Shown here piece by piece: positions 50,501-60,600 of a DNA stretch of 64,000 nucleotides (position 1 is its first letter; each line of letters opens with the position of its first letter). Both the position numbers and the translations under genes were made by a program. The notes under the pieces are model-generated. The model did not search any database, was not told where the DNA came from, and saw nothing but the letters and a program-made list of their open reading frames with translations. The DNA is from Paenibacillus periandrae (GTDB lineage: Bacteria; Bacillota; Bacilli; Paenibacillales; NBRC-103111). The stretch is from positions 186,001 to 250,000 of the forward strand of contig NZ_JAJNMU010000003.1 of assembly GCF_022458865.1 (NCBI RefSeq), given 5' to 3'.

Positions 50501-51457
50501 ATGCTGAATAAAGGGGAATATTCTTTTTCTACATGCTGGAATATTAAGAGACATACGGTAGGCAGGGATATGATTGAGGAAATCAAGGAGCTTGGCTTCC
50601 GAAATGTGGAGCTTAATTATAACGTAACTGAAGAGCTGCTGGCCACGATAGAACCGATGATTGAAAGAGCGGAGATCGGCATTTCCAGCGTCCATAACGT
50701 CTTTCCTTTTGTTAATGACAAAGATTACGATACGGATTCTGTGCTGCTCGGATACGATGATGAAGACAAGCGGAAACGCTCTGTAGAGCTGCTGATACGT
50801 TCTATGGAATATGCGGTTCGTTATGGTGCAAAAGCCGTCGTGGTGCATCCGGGAGAAGTACCTTTTGCCTATAACATCGATTCGGAATTAAAAAAGCTGT
50901 ATCGGGATTATGGTAAGGACGCACCTGAATACCAAAAGCTGTGGAATGAAATGCTCGACCAACGTGACCGCATGAGCGCACACTATTCAAGACGGATTCA
51001 AGACAGCTTGGAGGAAGTGAGCAATCATGCCGCCATGCGAGGATGGAATGTAGCTATTGGTATCGAAACGCGTGCCCGTTGTTATCAAATGCCAACACTG
51101 CTGGAAGCCAAAACAATATGCGATAATCTCAAGGGAAGCCCGGTTTCCCTATGGTACGATATTGGACACGCGATGATGATGGACCGGATGGGCTTATACG
51201 ATAATCTTCAGGATTTGCAAGAGGTTAAGCGCTATATCTACGGTGTTCATATCCATGAAACGGTGGAGCTGTCCGATCACTATTGCCCATATGTGCACAG
51301 CAAGGATCTGCATTTTTTTGACCACTTCCTGGAAGTGATCGATCTCGCACAAGTGAAGGTCTATGAGCTCAAGGCGGTATGTCAGCCTGACGAAATCCAT
51401 GAAAGCCATAATCTCATCACTCACAAGATTGCAGCTCTTACCCAAAAGGTGGATTGA
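50501..51457 (+). CDS. Sugar phosphate isomerase/epimerase-like TIM barrel
   Basis: 318 aa, AP-endonuclease-2/xylose-isomerase-like barrel. Metal-ligand segments: 'FRNVELNYNVTEE', 'GAKAVVVHPGEVPF', 'IGIETRARCYQMP' (Glu), 'LWYDIGHAMMMDRMG' (Asp/His), 'IYGVHIHETVELSDHYCPYV' (His) and 'VYELKAVC' (Glu). Family members isomerise, epimerise or dehydrate keto-sugars and cyclitols; together with the two oxidoreductases this suggests a keto-sugar route. GTGGAGG gives the ribosome binding site. Confidence 0.88.
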   Translation: MLNKGEYSFSTCWNIKRHTVGRDMIEEIKELGFRNVELNYNVTEELLATIEPMIERAEIGISSVHNVFPFVNDKDYDTDSVLLGYDDEDKRKRSVELLIRSMEYAVRYGAKAVVVHPGEVPFAYNIDSELKKLYRDYGKDAPEYQKLWNEMLDQRDRMSAHYSRRIQDSLEEVSNHAAMRGWNVAIGIETRARCYQMPTLLEAKTICDNLKGSPVSLWYDIGHAMMMDRMGLYDNLQDLQEVKRYIYGVHIHETVELSDHYCPYVHSKDLHFFDHFLEVIDLAQVKVYELKAVCQPDEIHESHNLITHKIAALTQKVD

Positions 51458-51458
51458 T

Positions 51459-53198
51459 ATGGACCCCATACTGACGAAGCTGTTTCAAATGAATGACGAT
51501 TGGACGGAGATTTCGCTGAGCAGGCAGGTTACCGATGCCAATTCCAAATATTATGGCGGGATCATGGATCCCCATAGTGGTATTCCAAAGGCTAACCATC
51601 TCGGTACCCCTGCGGTAATGGCAGCATGGACAGCGGCACTTGTCAATCCGAAATCACGGTATTTCCGTGATGCGGGGCTGCTTCGCGCGCTCAGTCGAGC
51701 TGCCGTATTTATGCTGAACCGTCAGCATGCCGATGGCACCATAAGTCTCGGCTCCACAAACTTTAATTCCCCGCCGGATACAGCATTTGTCGTGGGCGGT
51801 GTTACCCAGATTTATCGTCTTCTGCAAAGGCAGGAATGGTCTGAGGCGATGGCCGCGTTAACCCCCATACAGCTGTTTCTGGAGCGCACCATGCCAGCGC
51901 TGCTCACCGGAGGCTGTCATACACCTAATCATCGTTGGGTGATGACAGCGGCGCTTGCCCAGCTGTACGAAATATTCACAATACCCGAGTTAATCGCTCG
52001 TGCGGAAGAATGGTTGGCAGAAGGCATGGATATTACGGAGGACGGGGAATGGACCGAGCGCAGTAACGGTATTTATAATGTCGTGAGCGATATTTCCCTG
52101 TATCATACTGCCCGCGTCTTGAACCGTCCAGACCTATTAGCATACGTCCGGCGAAATTTGCGTATGATGGTTTATTTGATTCATCCGTCCGGCGAAGTGG
52201 TTACGGAATATTCCGGTCGGCAGGATCTGGGTCAAGTGTACGATATGTCCAATTATTTCTTGATCTACCGTTTGATGGCAATTCATGATCGTGATCCGCT
52301 TTTTGCGGCTATGTCCGATTACGCCGCATCGCTTATGACCAGATACAAAGAAGGCGTCAATAACCATCCGCTGACAGGTGTTCTGTTATTTCCATCCGAT
52401 CTGAATGGGCTGGCTAGAGCGGAATTACCGGTATCTTATAAAAAGATCCTTAATGCGTCTCATCCCTTACGTGAACATCTGAATATGGCTTTAGCGGCGG
52501 GAAGTGCTGTACAGCTCGAGCACAGCAGCATGCACATGGCGTTCGGTGCTCCGGTTATCCGGATCAGAGAGCTTGAAGATAGTGTGACGATGATGGCAAA
52601 AGCTCCGGCATTCTTTTCGCTTCGTCATGGAAAAGCACGATTGCTTGGCGTCAAGCTGTCTACCTCATTTTCTCCTGGAGTCGTCAAATTTGACGAGTTA
52701 AGTGAGACGGCAGACGCTTACAAATTAATCCAAACCTTGGAAAAGGGCTACTACGGACCGATACCGAAGTCTCTTTTACCCGATCTTCCGAATCGTGAGC
52801 AGCTAAGTCCCTGGTATTTATTGCCGCATCAACAGCGACCGGTCACGCATCTGCAGCAGCAGACCTTAACGGTAGACATCACACAAGGTGCTGCGGAGTG
52901 GAAAATCCATATTCGCTCCGATGAGCGAGAGGATGTGATGATGCAGCTAACCTTTATTTTTGGAGAGGAGGGCAGCATCGAGGGCAGCGATATTGAAGAT
53001 CGAGGGAAAGGGAGATTTATGCTGAAAAGCGGATCATTTACGTATACGGCTGCAGGAAGTGCACTTGAAATTTCATCGGGTGCATACGAGCACTGGCTGC
53101 CCGATATTCGCAATGATGATCATCCAGCAGGCTGTCAATATGTTCATGTGAATGTAATAACACCGTTGGACCGGATTTTCACGATTCGGCTGCTGTAA
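51459..53198 (+). CDS. Large protein with probable (alpha/alpha) toroid fold
   Basis: 579 aa, starting 1 base after the isomerase stop (AAGGTGG before it). No signal peptide, so it is probably cytoplasmic. The N-terminal ~380 residues are helical repeats with 'GGCHTPNHRWVMTAALAQLYEIF', 'ISLYHTARVLNRPDLLAYVRRNLRMM' and 'QDLGQVYDMSNYFLIYR', resembling the toroid of polysaccharide lyases or heparinase II/III-like proteins. The last ~190 residues look beta-rich. I do not recognise a precise family. Given the neighbours, it may be a lyase or hydrolase of the imported oligosaccharide. A terminator follows. Confidence 0.65.
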   Translation: MDPILTKLFQMNDDWTEISLSRQVTDANSKYYGGIMDPHSGIPKANHLGTPAVMAAWTAALVNPKSRYFRDAGLLRALSRAAVFMLNRQHADGTISLGSTNFNSPPDTAFVVGGVTQIYRLLQRQEWSEAMAALTPIQLFLERTMPALLTGGCHTPNHRWVMTAALAQLYEIFTIPELIARAEEWLAEGMDITEDGEWTERSNGIYNVVSDISLYHTARVLNRPDLLAYVRRNLRMMVYLIHPSGEVVTEYSGRQDLGQVYDMSNYFLIYRLMAIHDRDPLFAAMSDYAASLMTRYKEGVNNHPLTGVLLFPSDLNGLARAELPVSYKKILNASHPLREHLNMALAAGSAVQLEHSSMHMAFGAPVIRIRELEDSVTMMAKAPAFFSLRHGKARLLGVKLSTSFSPGVVKFDELSETADAYKLIQTLEKGYYGPIPKSLLPDLPNREQLSPWYLLPHQQRPVTHLQQQTLTVDITQGAAEWKIHIRSDEREDVMMQLTFIFGEEGSIEGSDIEDRGKGRFMLKSGSFTYTAAGSALEISSGAYEHWLPDIRNDDHPAGCQYVHVNVITPLDRIFTIRLL

Positions 53199-53243
53199 GA
53201 GATAGGACACATTTAAGCAGACTTATCATGTAAAAGCTTATAT

Positions 53244-53279
53244 AATAGACGGCTGCCATCATGGGGCCGTCTATTTTTT
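53244..53279 (+). terminator. Intrinsic terminator closing the importer-enzyme unit
   Basis: AATAGACGGC (53244-53253) pairs with GCCGTCTATT (53266-53275), and TTTT follows. Confidence 0.85.
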
Positions 53280-53427
53280 ATAGTCTTCAAACCGGTTGCA
53301 ACGATTCCCCGTGCACAGCGGATTTTATGAGGAAACGGTTGTATATTGTGACGATCTGCTGATGCCCTGCTTCTATAATAGTATAAGATGTGGGAAGCTT
53401 TGAATAAAACCTGGGGAGGAACAAAGG

Positions 53428-54444
53428 ATGTCGAAACATCGTATTGTGGTTGTCGGCTGCGGCAATATATCCAAGGCCTGGATTGCATACACGCTAAAGC
53501 GAGACGATTCCTCAATCGTCGCACTCGTCGATATGCATCTGAACCATGCTGAGGCGGCAAAAGCAAAGTATAAGCTGGAATGTCCTGTGTATACAGATGT
53601 GCGGGAAGCGATAAGGAAAAATGAGGCAAATCTCGTGTTCGATCTTACGATCCCCGAAGCGCATTGTGCCATAACAACAGCTGCTTTCGAGGAAGGCTGT
53701 CATGTTTTCGGTGAGAAGCCGATGGCGTCCTCTATGGAAGAAGCGGCGATTATGGTCAAGGCTGCGGCCGATTCAGGCCGGACCTACGCGATTATGCAAA
53801 ACCGGCGTTACCTGAAGGAAATGATGGCATTCCGCGATCTTGTACAATCCGGTACGGTGGGTCCAATTGGCTTCGTGACCTCGGATTTTTTCCTGGGGCT
53901 GCATAATGGCGGCTACCGTGAAACGATGGACAATCCGCTGCTGCTCGATATGGCGATTCACACCTTCGATCAGTCGCGTTTTATAACAGGTCAAGATCCG
54001 GTGGCTGTTCACTGTACAACGTTTAATCCTGCCGGTTCCTGGTTCGCCGGCGCTGCGGCAGCGATCTGCACCTTCGAGTATGAGGACGGGTCCTGCTATT
54101 CGTATCGTGGGTGCTACAGTGCGGAAGGAGCTCCAACCTCATGGCAATCCAGCTGGCGTGTCGTCGGCTCCAAGGGTACGGTGATTTGGGACGGACGTAC
54201 TGCACCTTATGCGGAGATTGTGATACCGACGGAGGAAATCGTTCACGAGAATAAACACAAACGCATCACACCAGAGCTGACATGGACAGGACAGGAGCAG
54301 CAGGCGGGATGTCTGGATGAGATGTTTGACGCATTGAACAAGGGTCATATTCCTTCTACGGTATGCACAGATAATATCAAAAGCCTGGCTATGCTGCATG
54401 GCGTAATTCGCAGCTTGAAAGAGGGCTGCAAGGTGCGGATTTAA
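53428..54444 (+). CDS. Gfo/Idh/MocA oxidoreductase 3
   Basis: 338 aa. Rossmann motif 'VVVGCGNISKAWIAYTL', catalytic motif 'GEKPMASSMEE', 'MQNRRYLKEM', and 'LLLDMAIHTFDQSRFI' with the catalytic Asp and His. It has its own GAGGAAC ribosome binding site and follows a terminator, so it is a separate transcript; a TATAAT at 53376-53381 may be its -10. Substrate unknown. Confidence 0.9.
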   Translation: MSKHRIVVVGCGNISKAWIAYTLKRDDSSIVALVDMHLNHAEAAKAKYKLECPVYTDVREAIRKNEANLVFDLTIPEAHCAITTAAFEEGCHVFGEKPMASSMEEAAIMVKAAADSGRTYAIMQNRRYLKEMMAFRDLVQSGTVGPIGFVTSDFFLGLHNGGYRETMDNPLLLDMAIHTFDQSRFITGQDPVAVHCTTFNPAGSWFAGAAAAICTFEYEDGSCYSYRGCYSAEGAPTSWQSSWRVVGSKGTVIWDGRTAPYAEIVIPTEEIVHENKHKRITPELTWTGQEQQAGCLDEMFDALNKGHIPSTVCTDNIKSLAMLHGVIRSLKEGCKVRI

Positions 54445-54571
54445 AATGTACATTCGAAATTCGGAAGTGCTTGATTTGGGTATCGCTTAAATTAACGATC
54501 TTCTATAATATAGGGAATAAGTGGGATACATAGAAAAGATACAAAGAATAGATTGAATTGGAGGTACATCC

Positions 54572-55282
54572 ATGTCCAAAGTGAAGCAGCTATCCGCGCT
54601 GTTGTCGTCCATGCAGGTGATTGACCTGTCCCATACATATGAGGAAGATATGCCTGTTGTTCTCTCGCATTCACGTTACTTTCACACGCTGTGGGACTCG
54701 TTCGAGACGGGAAGTATTGCATTAGCTTACCAATTGATTATGAATGAACACTGCGGAACGCATATGGATGCGACCGCGCATTTTATTCAGGAAGGTCATC
54801 CGGCTCATCAGTATATGGATGAAACGCCGATCACGCAATTTTACGGGAGGGCGCTGACGCTCGATTTCTCTCATTATAAAGAAAACGATCTGGTGTCGGC
54901 GGCGGAGATTGAACAATGGGAACAGGACAATGTACGTATTCAGGCGGGGGATATTGTGTTTTTCCGCTTTGGCTGGGATAAGTATTGGGTACCGCGGACG
55001 GTTAGTCTGCAGTTCAGTAAAGCGTGGCCCGGTATTAGCGGTGAAGCTGCGCAGCTGCTGGTGGATCGTGGAATCAAGGTTGTCGGTTGCGATGCGATTG
55101 CCATTGATGGTAAGGCTTCACAGAATGCGCCAGCTCATTATACACTTTTAGGCAATGGCGTCAATATTGTTGAAAATCTGACCAAGCTTGAGCAGATCAT
55201 CGGAGAGTCTTATGTAGTTATTGCTCCGCTAAAGGTAAAGCAGGGCTCCGGTGCTCCGATGCGGGCGCTGGCGTTTAAATAA
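54572..55282 (+). CDS. Cyclase-family protein (kynurenine-formamidase-like)
   Basis: 236 aa, metal-dependent cyclase/arylformamidase family. The metal motif HxGTHxDxxxH is intact in 'EHCGTHMDATAHF', and 'IKVVGCDAIAIDG' plus 'HYTLLGNGVNIVENL' are family-typical. The family hydrolyses formamides or lactone/enol substrates; the genes around it favour a carbohydrate lactone over kynurenine, which is inference. The ribosome binding site is TTGGAGG. Confidence 0.87.
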   Translation: MSKVKQLSALLSSMQVIDLSHTYEEDMPVVLSHSRYFHTLWDSFETGSIALAYQLIMNEHCGTHMDATAHFIQEGHPAHQYMDETPITQFYGRALTLDFSHYKENDLVSAAEIEQWEQDNVRIQAGDIVFFRFGWDKYWVPRTVSLQFSKAWPGISGEAAQLLVDRGIKVVGCDAIAIDGKASQNAPAHYTLLGNGVNIVENLTKLEQIIGESYVVIAPLKVKQGSGAPMRALAFK

Positions 55283-55321
55283 ATATCTTTTATATAGCTG
55301 AATTTGAAAAGGAGCACAAGC

Positions 55322-55830
55322 ATGAACTACAAATCGAAGCTCGGGCTTGGCGGGCATTCATTTATCGAGGCATTGGGCAATGATCCTGTGGCATCCTTCG
55401 AGGAGCAATGCAGCATCGTTAGATAGCAGAGGGTACAATCAAGCGGGCTGCGTTGGGTATGCTGCGATTGAAGGACCTCGCTTATGTAAAAAGTGGTTCT
55501 CCGATTTCTTGCGTGCTCGCTCCCTATAATGCATTCCGTCGCGATGCTGAGTATACATTCCGCAAAGCAAAAACGATGGGGCTCGAGGTTATTGCCATGT
55601 CGCCATTTGTTCGCGGCTGGAAGCTCGATGAGCTTGGTGAGGATAAATTAAAGGCGGCCGATATTCTTCTTCGCTGGGCAGCGCATAGCGAACTTGTTGA
55701 TCTCGTGATCGTATCCATGCGTAAGAGCGAATGGGTTGTGACTAACCTCGATACGCTTAAGCGTGGTTCATTAAGCCGGGAGGAAGCAGATCAGCTGGAG
55801 AGCTGGGTTCAACGTTTGAGCAAGGACTGA
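55322..55830 (+). pseudogene. Aldo/keto reductase remnant (internal deletion and frameshift)
   Basis: GAAAAGGAGC precedes ATG 55322, and the first 34 codons (LGLGGHSFIEALG...EEQCSIV) read as a normal N-terminus, ending at TAG 55423-55425. From there another frame continues to 55830 with 'VLAPYNAFRRDAE', 'VIAMSPFVRGW', 'ADILLRWAAHSELVDLVIVSMRKSEWV', the C-terminal half of an aldo/keto reductase. The middle, with the catalytic Asp/Tyr/Lys/His, is missing, so total length is about half of normal. This looks like an inactivated gene rather than two small ones. Confidence 0.75.
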
Positions 55831-55908
55831 CCTCGATCCTGCTCAGTTATCCGGGTGATGGCGAAAGAAGCAGCTTACGAATTGAAAATGTTGTAAAGTA
55901 GGACAAGG

Positions 55909-55942
55909 GGTTGAGCAGAGGTTATTTCTGCTTAACCTTTTT
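55909..55942 (+). terminator. Intrinsic terminator
   Basis: GGTTGAGCAGA (55909-55919) pairs with TCTGCTTAACC (55927-55937) with one G-T pair, and TTTTT follows. It ends the cyclase/remnant transcript. Confidence 0.85.
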
Positions 55943-56051
55943 AAGTATGATCAATGAAAATGAAATGAATCGTGTTATTGTTCTTTAACATCATGTATGG
56001 TAGTCTCGTTAAGCAATTATCAAATATATAATAATAAAGAAGGTAACTGGG

Positions 56052-57404
56052 ATGAGTGTATTCGTACGTGAAACGTTTTTTTACAAAAGATTTGTGCTAT
56101 TAACGCTAATGATCGGATTGCAAAACATCATCACCCTGGGGGTTAACCTATCGGATAACCTGATGCTGGGCGGCTACAGTGAATCGTCGCTTTCGGGTGT
56201 AGCGCTTGCCAATCAGATTCAGTTTCTACTGCAGATGCTGGTGATGGGAGCGGGCGAGGGCATGGTGATTATGGCATCACGTTATTGGGGTGCCAAGGAT
56301 ATAGGCTCCATCAAAAAGGTGATCAGTATCGGAATGCGCCTTGCAGTTCTATTGAGCGTCGTTATGCTGGCCATCGTCTTTTTCTTTCCCCAAGGCTGTT
56401 TGTCGCTTTTTACTAATGATCAGAGTGTAATTTCTGAAGGGATGGCGTATCTCAAAATTATTTGCTTTTCCTACGTGTTTTTCGCAATAACGAATATTCT
56501 GCTCAGCTCCTTGAGGAGTGTAGAGACAGTCAAGATCGGGTTAATGGTATCATTATCTACGTTAATTATTAATGTGTGCTTGAATTATGTATTGATCTAC
56601 GGCCATTTTGGATTTCCTGCTCTGGGAGTGAGCGGCTCTGCGATCGCAACATTAATTGCACGAATTATTGAAACTGTAGTCGTTTGTGTGTATATCAAGC
56701 GCATCGATACCAAAATATTATTGAAGCTGAAGGACTTCTTTTCTATCGACGCGGTTTTATTCAAGCAGTATATCAAAATCGGATCGCCGATATTGCTTTC
56801 GAATGCCTTATGGGCAGGCGCGATGGCTATGCAAACCGCTATTTTGGGACATATGGGGGGTCCGGCCATTGCAGCCAACAGTATCGCGACGACCATTTTC
56901 CAGCTGATATCGGTAGTCATCTTTGCATCGGCCAGCGCTTCAGCCATACTGATCGGCAAAACAATCGGCGAAGGACAGCTGGATAAAGTGAAAGCTTACA
57001 GTAAAACCTTGCAAATCCTGTATGTGTTTATCGGTTTGGGTACGGGCTTCATATTGTTTGTGACCAAGGATTATGTGATTAATTTATATGCGATTTCTTA
57101 TGATGCCAAAGCTCTTGCTCTGCAATTTATGACAGTGCTGTCGATCACCGTAATTGGAACCGCCTATCAGATGCCATCCTTGACGGGTATTGTGAGAAGT
57201 GGTGGAGACACCAAATTCGTGCTGTATAATGATTTTATTTTCATGTGGCTGGTTGTGCTTCCGGCTTCAGCACTTTGTGCATTTGTATTTAATCTGTCTC
57301 CAGTGGTCACGTTTATGTTCCTGAAGTGTGATCAGATATTGAAATGCTTTGTGGCCATTGTCAAGGTCAACCGGTTTAAATGGATTCGTGTTTTTGACCG
57401 CTAA
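56052..57404 (+). CDS. MATE-family efflux transporter
   Basis: 450 aa with twelve membrane segments in two pseudo-symmetric halves. 'GLQNIITLGVNLSDNLMLG' at the N-terminus, 'EGMVIMASRYWGAKD' and 'RIIETVVVCVYI' are MatE-type features; the second half repeats the pattern with 'SNALWAGAMAMQTAILGHMGGP' and 'TIGEGQLDKVKAYSKT'. It would export drugs or metabolites in exchange for H+ or Na+. It is monocistronic between two terminators. Confidence 0.92.
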   Translation: MSVFVRETFFYKRFVLLTLMIGLQNIITLGVNLSDNLMLGGYSESSLSGVALANQIQFLLQMLVMGAGEGMVIMASRYWGAKDIGSIKKVISIGMRLAVLLSVVMLAIVFFFPQGCLSLFTNDQSVISEGMAYLKIICFSYVFFAITNILLSSLRSVETVKIGLMVSLSTLIINVCLNYVLIYGHFGFPALGVSGSAIATLIARIIETVVVCVYIKRIDTKILLKLKDFFSIDAVLFKQYIKIGSPILLSNALWAGAMAMQTAILGHMGGPAIAANSIATTIFQLISVVIFASASASAILIGKTIGEGQLDKVKAYSKTLQILYVFIGLGTGFILFVTKDYVINLYAISYDAKALALQFMTVLSITVIGTAYQMPSLTGIVRSGGDTKFVLYNDFIFMWLVVLPASALCAFVFNLSPVVTFMFLKCDQILKCFVAIVKVNRFKWIRVFDR

Positions 57405-57428
57405 CATTAACGAATAGGGATGATAAAT

Positions 57429-57475
57429 AACCGATCGAGATCCAGGCAATAGCCCTGGGTTCGATCGGTTTTTTG
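57429..57475 (+). terminator. Intrinsic terminator after MATE gene
   Basis: AACCGATCGA (57429-57438) pairs with TCGATCGGTT, enclosing an inner CCAGG/CCTGG stem, and TTTTT follows. Confidence 0.9.
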
Positions 57476-57685
57476 TTTCCAGAGAATGAAGAAGCTGGGA
57501 GGGAACGCTATATGTTAGGAGATGAAAAAGCATCGAGAGTTAACTTTAGTTAATAGTAGGATTCATTTCTAATTGCTAACATGGTCTGTGGTGTAAGGTT
57601 TTTCGGAGAATGAACAGACACGAACCAGGGCCAAGCTGGAATTCATAAGTTGGCGGTTGGATGCAGACATATGGAGGAGAGAAGA

Positions 57686-60600
57686 ATGAAGCAATTAGGG
57701 AAGTTATTACTTTGCTGGATACTCATTCTGGGCGGGTTGTCATTGTTCCCAGGGAATGGGGCGCATGCATATGGTACGGTCGTTCCGCAAATAGCAGCAG
57801 GGTATTACCACAGTGTAGGGCTGATTAGTGATGGGACCGTATGGTCGTGGGGAAGGGGCGACTTCGGACAACTGGGTAACGGGGAGACTGTGAGTCGAGC
57901 CGTTCCGAGGAAAGCAACAATCTTAAGCGGCGTCAAGACAATTACTGGAGGGGTACGAAGCAGCTTCGCGGTGTTAAACGACGAGAGCGTGGTGGCTTGG
58001 GGTTCCAACAGCAACGGTCAGCTGGGAGATGGTACGACAACAGATCGAACCCTTCCTGTACAGGTAACGGGTTTAAGTCATATTAAGGCGGTCTCTGGAG
58101 GTGTCGCTTATCATACGCTTGCTCTGGATGAAGATGGACATGTATGGGCCTGGGGGAAAAATGATAATGGCGAACTTGGTGATGGGACGACAAGCCAACG
58201 GACAAGTCCTGTGCAGGTCAACGGTATAAACCATGTAACGGCCATCGCAGCAGGGGGATATTTCAGCCTGGCACTTAAAGATGACGGTACGGTTTGGACG
58301 TGGGGATTGAATGATAATGGCCAATTGGGAATAGGCTCGACCGCGCAGCAGATTTCGCCTGTACAGGTACCAGGTCTCAGCCATGTCACGGCCATTGCTG
58401 CAGGAGGTAATCATAGCCTCGCACTTGATGTTGATGGGAACGTTTGGGCTTGGGGACAGAATAGTTATGGTGCATTGGGGGATGGAACGGTCACGAATCG
58501 AAAGATTCCAGTGCAATTAGCTGGACTTAGCAACGTGACGACCATTGCCGGAGGTGGTTTTCATAGTCTTGCTATAACAACCGACGGAAGCGTGTGGTCC
58601 TGGGGGCTTAACAATTATGGTCAGCTAGGAGATGGGACGACAACCCAACGTAATTCACCCGTAAAGGTGCCCGGACTAAGCAAGATGAAGGCAATTGCCG
58701 GAGGCGGATTTCACAGCTACGCGATGAAAGCGGATGGTACAGTCTGGTCGTGGGGCTATAACGGCAGTGGCCAATTGGGAGACAATACATCTACGAATCG
58801 TTTGTCACCCGTACAAAGCAAGGCAGTGATGGATGCAACAGCTCCAACCTTGAACAGTGGAGTGATCACAGCATCCTCCTTGACTACTACGAGCGCTGCT
58901 TTAAGCTGGACGAAAGCAGAGGATAACATGAGCGAGCAGAATGCTCTGCAATATTTGGTATACCGTTCTATGAGCAGCAACATCCAAACGGTAAACGATA
59001 TGGAAAGAAAAGGAACGGCACTAGGTACCTATACGGAGGATATAGGAAGATTGGATGTAACGGGATTGCAGCCGGGCACGACCTACTACTTCAACATCAT
59101 TGTCAAAGATCTCGCAGGTTATAAGAGCGCCTATACGATGCAGACGGTCACTACAAATTCAACCTACACTGTGACCTATAGCGCCAACGGTGGCACAGGA
59201 GGAAGCGTACCAACCGACAGCAAAGCTTATGCGCAAGGAGTGACGGTTGCCGTATATGGCAACACGGGGAACCTGAGCAGGCCGGGATACACCTTCGCAG
59301 GGTGGAACACACGGGCAGATGGAGGTGGAACAGGTTACGCGGCTAATGCGACATTCGGCATGGGCACATCCAATATTACGCTGTATGCGCAGTGGACGGC
59401 CATTCCGAATAACACCTACACCGTGATTTATAGTGCCAATGGTGGAACAGGAGGAAGCGTACCGACCGACAGCAAAGCTTATGAACAGGGAGTGACGGTT
59501 GCCGTATATGGCAACACGGGGAACCTGAGCAGGCCGGGATACATCTTCGCAGGGTGGAATACACAAGCGGATGGAAGCGGAATGGCTTATGCTGCTAATG
59601 CAACATTTGGCATGGGTACGTCCAATGTCATACTTTACGCTATGTGGACGGAAGCAGCGGATACGACCGCACCCACGGCAATCAACTATGCACCCAATAA
59701 TCGTGCAGTTGGGGTGAGGATTGGTACGAGTCTCGTATTGGCCTTCAGCGAGAACGTAACGGCGGTTGCTGGCAGAAACATCATGATCAAGAAGGTGCTG
59801 GACAATAGTCTCGTTGAGACGATTGCAGCAACCGATACATCGAAGATTAACGTATCGGGGTATACGGTTACGGTCCATCCAGCAGTGAATTTATCCTTTA
59901 ATACCGCATATTACGTGCAAATCGACGAAGGTGCGTTCAAAGACCTAACAGGTAATCGCTTTGCAGGTGTTGACGATGCAGCAGCGTGGACCTTTACTAC
60001 AGAGGTAGGACCGGACACAACCACACCCAGCAGTGATGCGACTTTAATCGCTTTGAATATATACGCAGGCACGAATCAGATAGCAGTCAGTCCGGTGCTA
60101 ACAAGAGGCACGACGGAATATACAGCGAGTTTGACGAATAACATGTCGTCGGTTACTGTGGTAGCGGCGGTTTACGAAAGTCATGCCAGTGTGACGGCGA
60201 ATGTGTACGACAACGCCAATGCGCTTGTACTTGATAAGGTTAGCCTGACAAGTGGACAGGCAAGTGATCCGTTACCAATGAGCGTGGGCAGCAACCGGAT
60301 CGAACTGGTTGTAACCGCGCAGGATAGCACGACAAAGAAGTACACGGTGACGGTATTTCGGGCGAGTTCAACGGCTGGAGGCTCGCCAGGAGACTCGTCC
60401 GACAGTGAATCATCGAGCGATTCGTCCGGTAGTTCATCCAGCACCCCATCTGACGGAATGAAGGAGAGCATGCAGGAAACGCAAACGGGTTTGGGGGTGA
60501 CTGTGAGTGGTCAGCTTCAGGAACGGATGGCGAAATCCTCGATCACGAAGGAAAACGGGCAAACCGTAATGACTGTGCAAGTGGATTCGAATAAATTGAA

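Noticed and set aside
59157..59653. CRISPR-like repeat array
   Set aside because: The repeats are long, in frame within one gene, and only two in number; no CRISPR or cas genes were seen anywhere.
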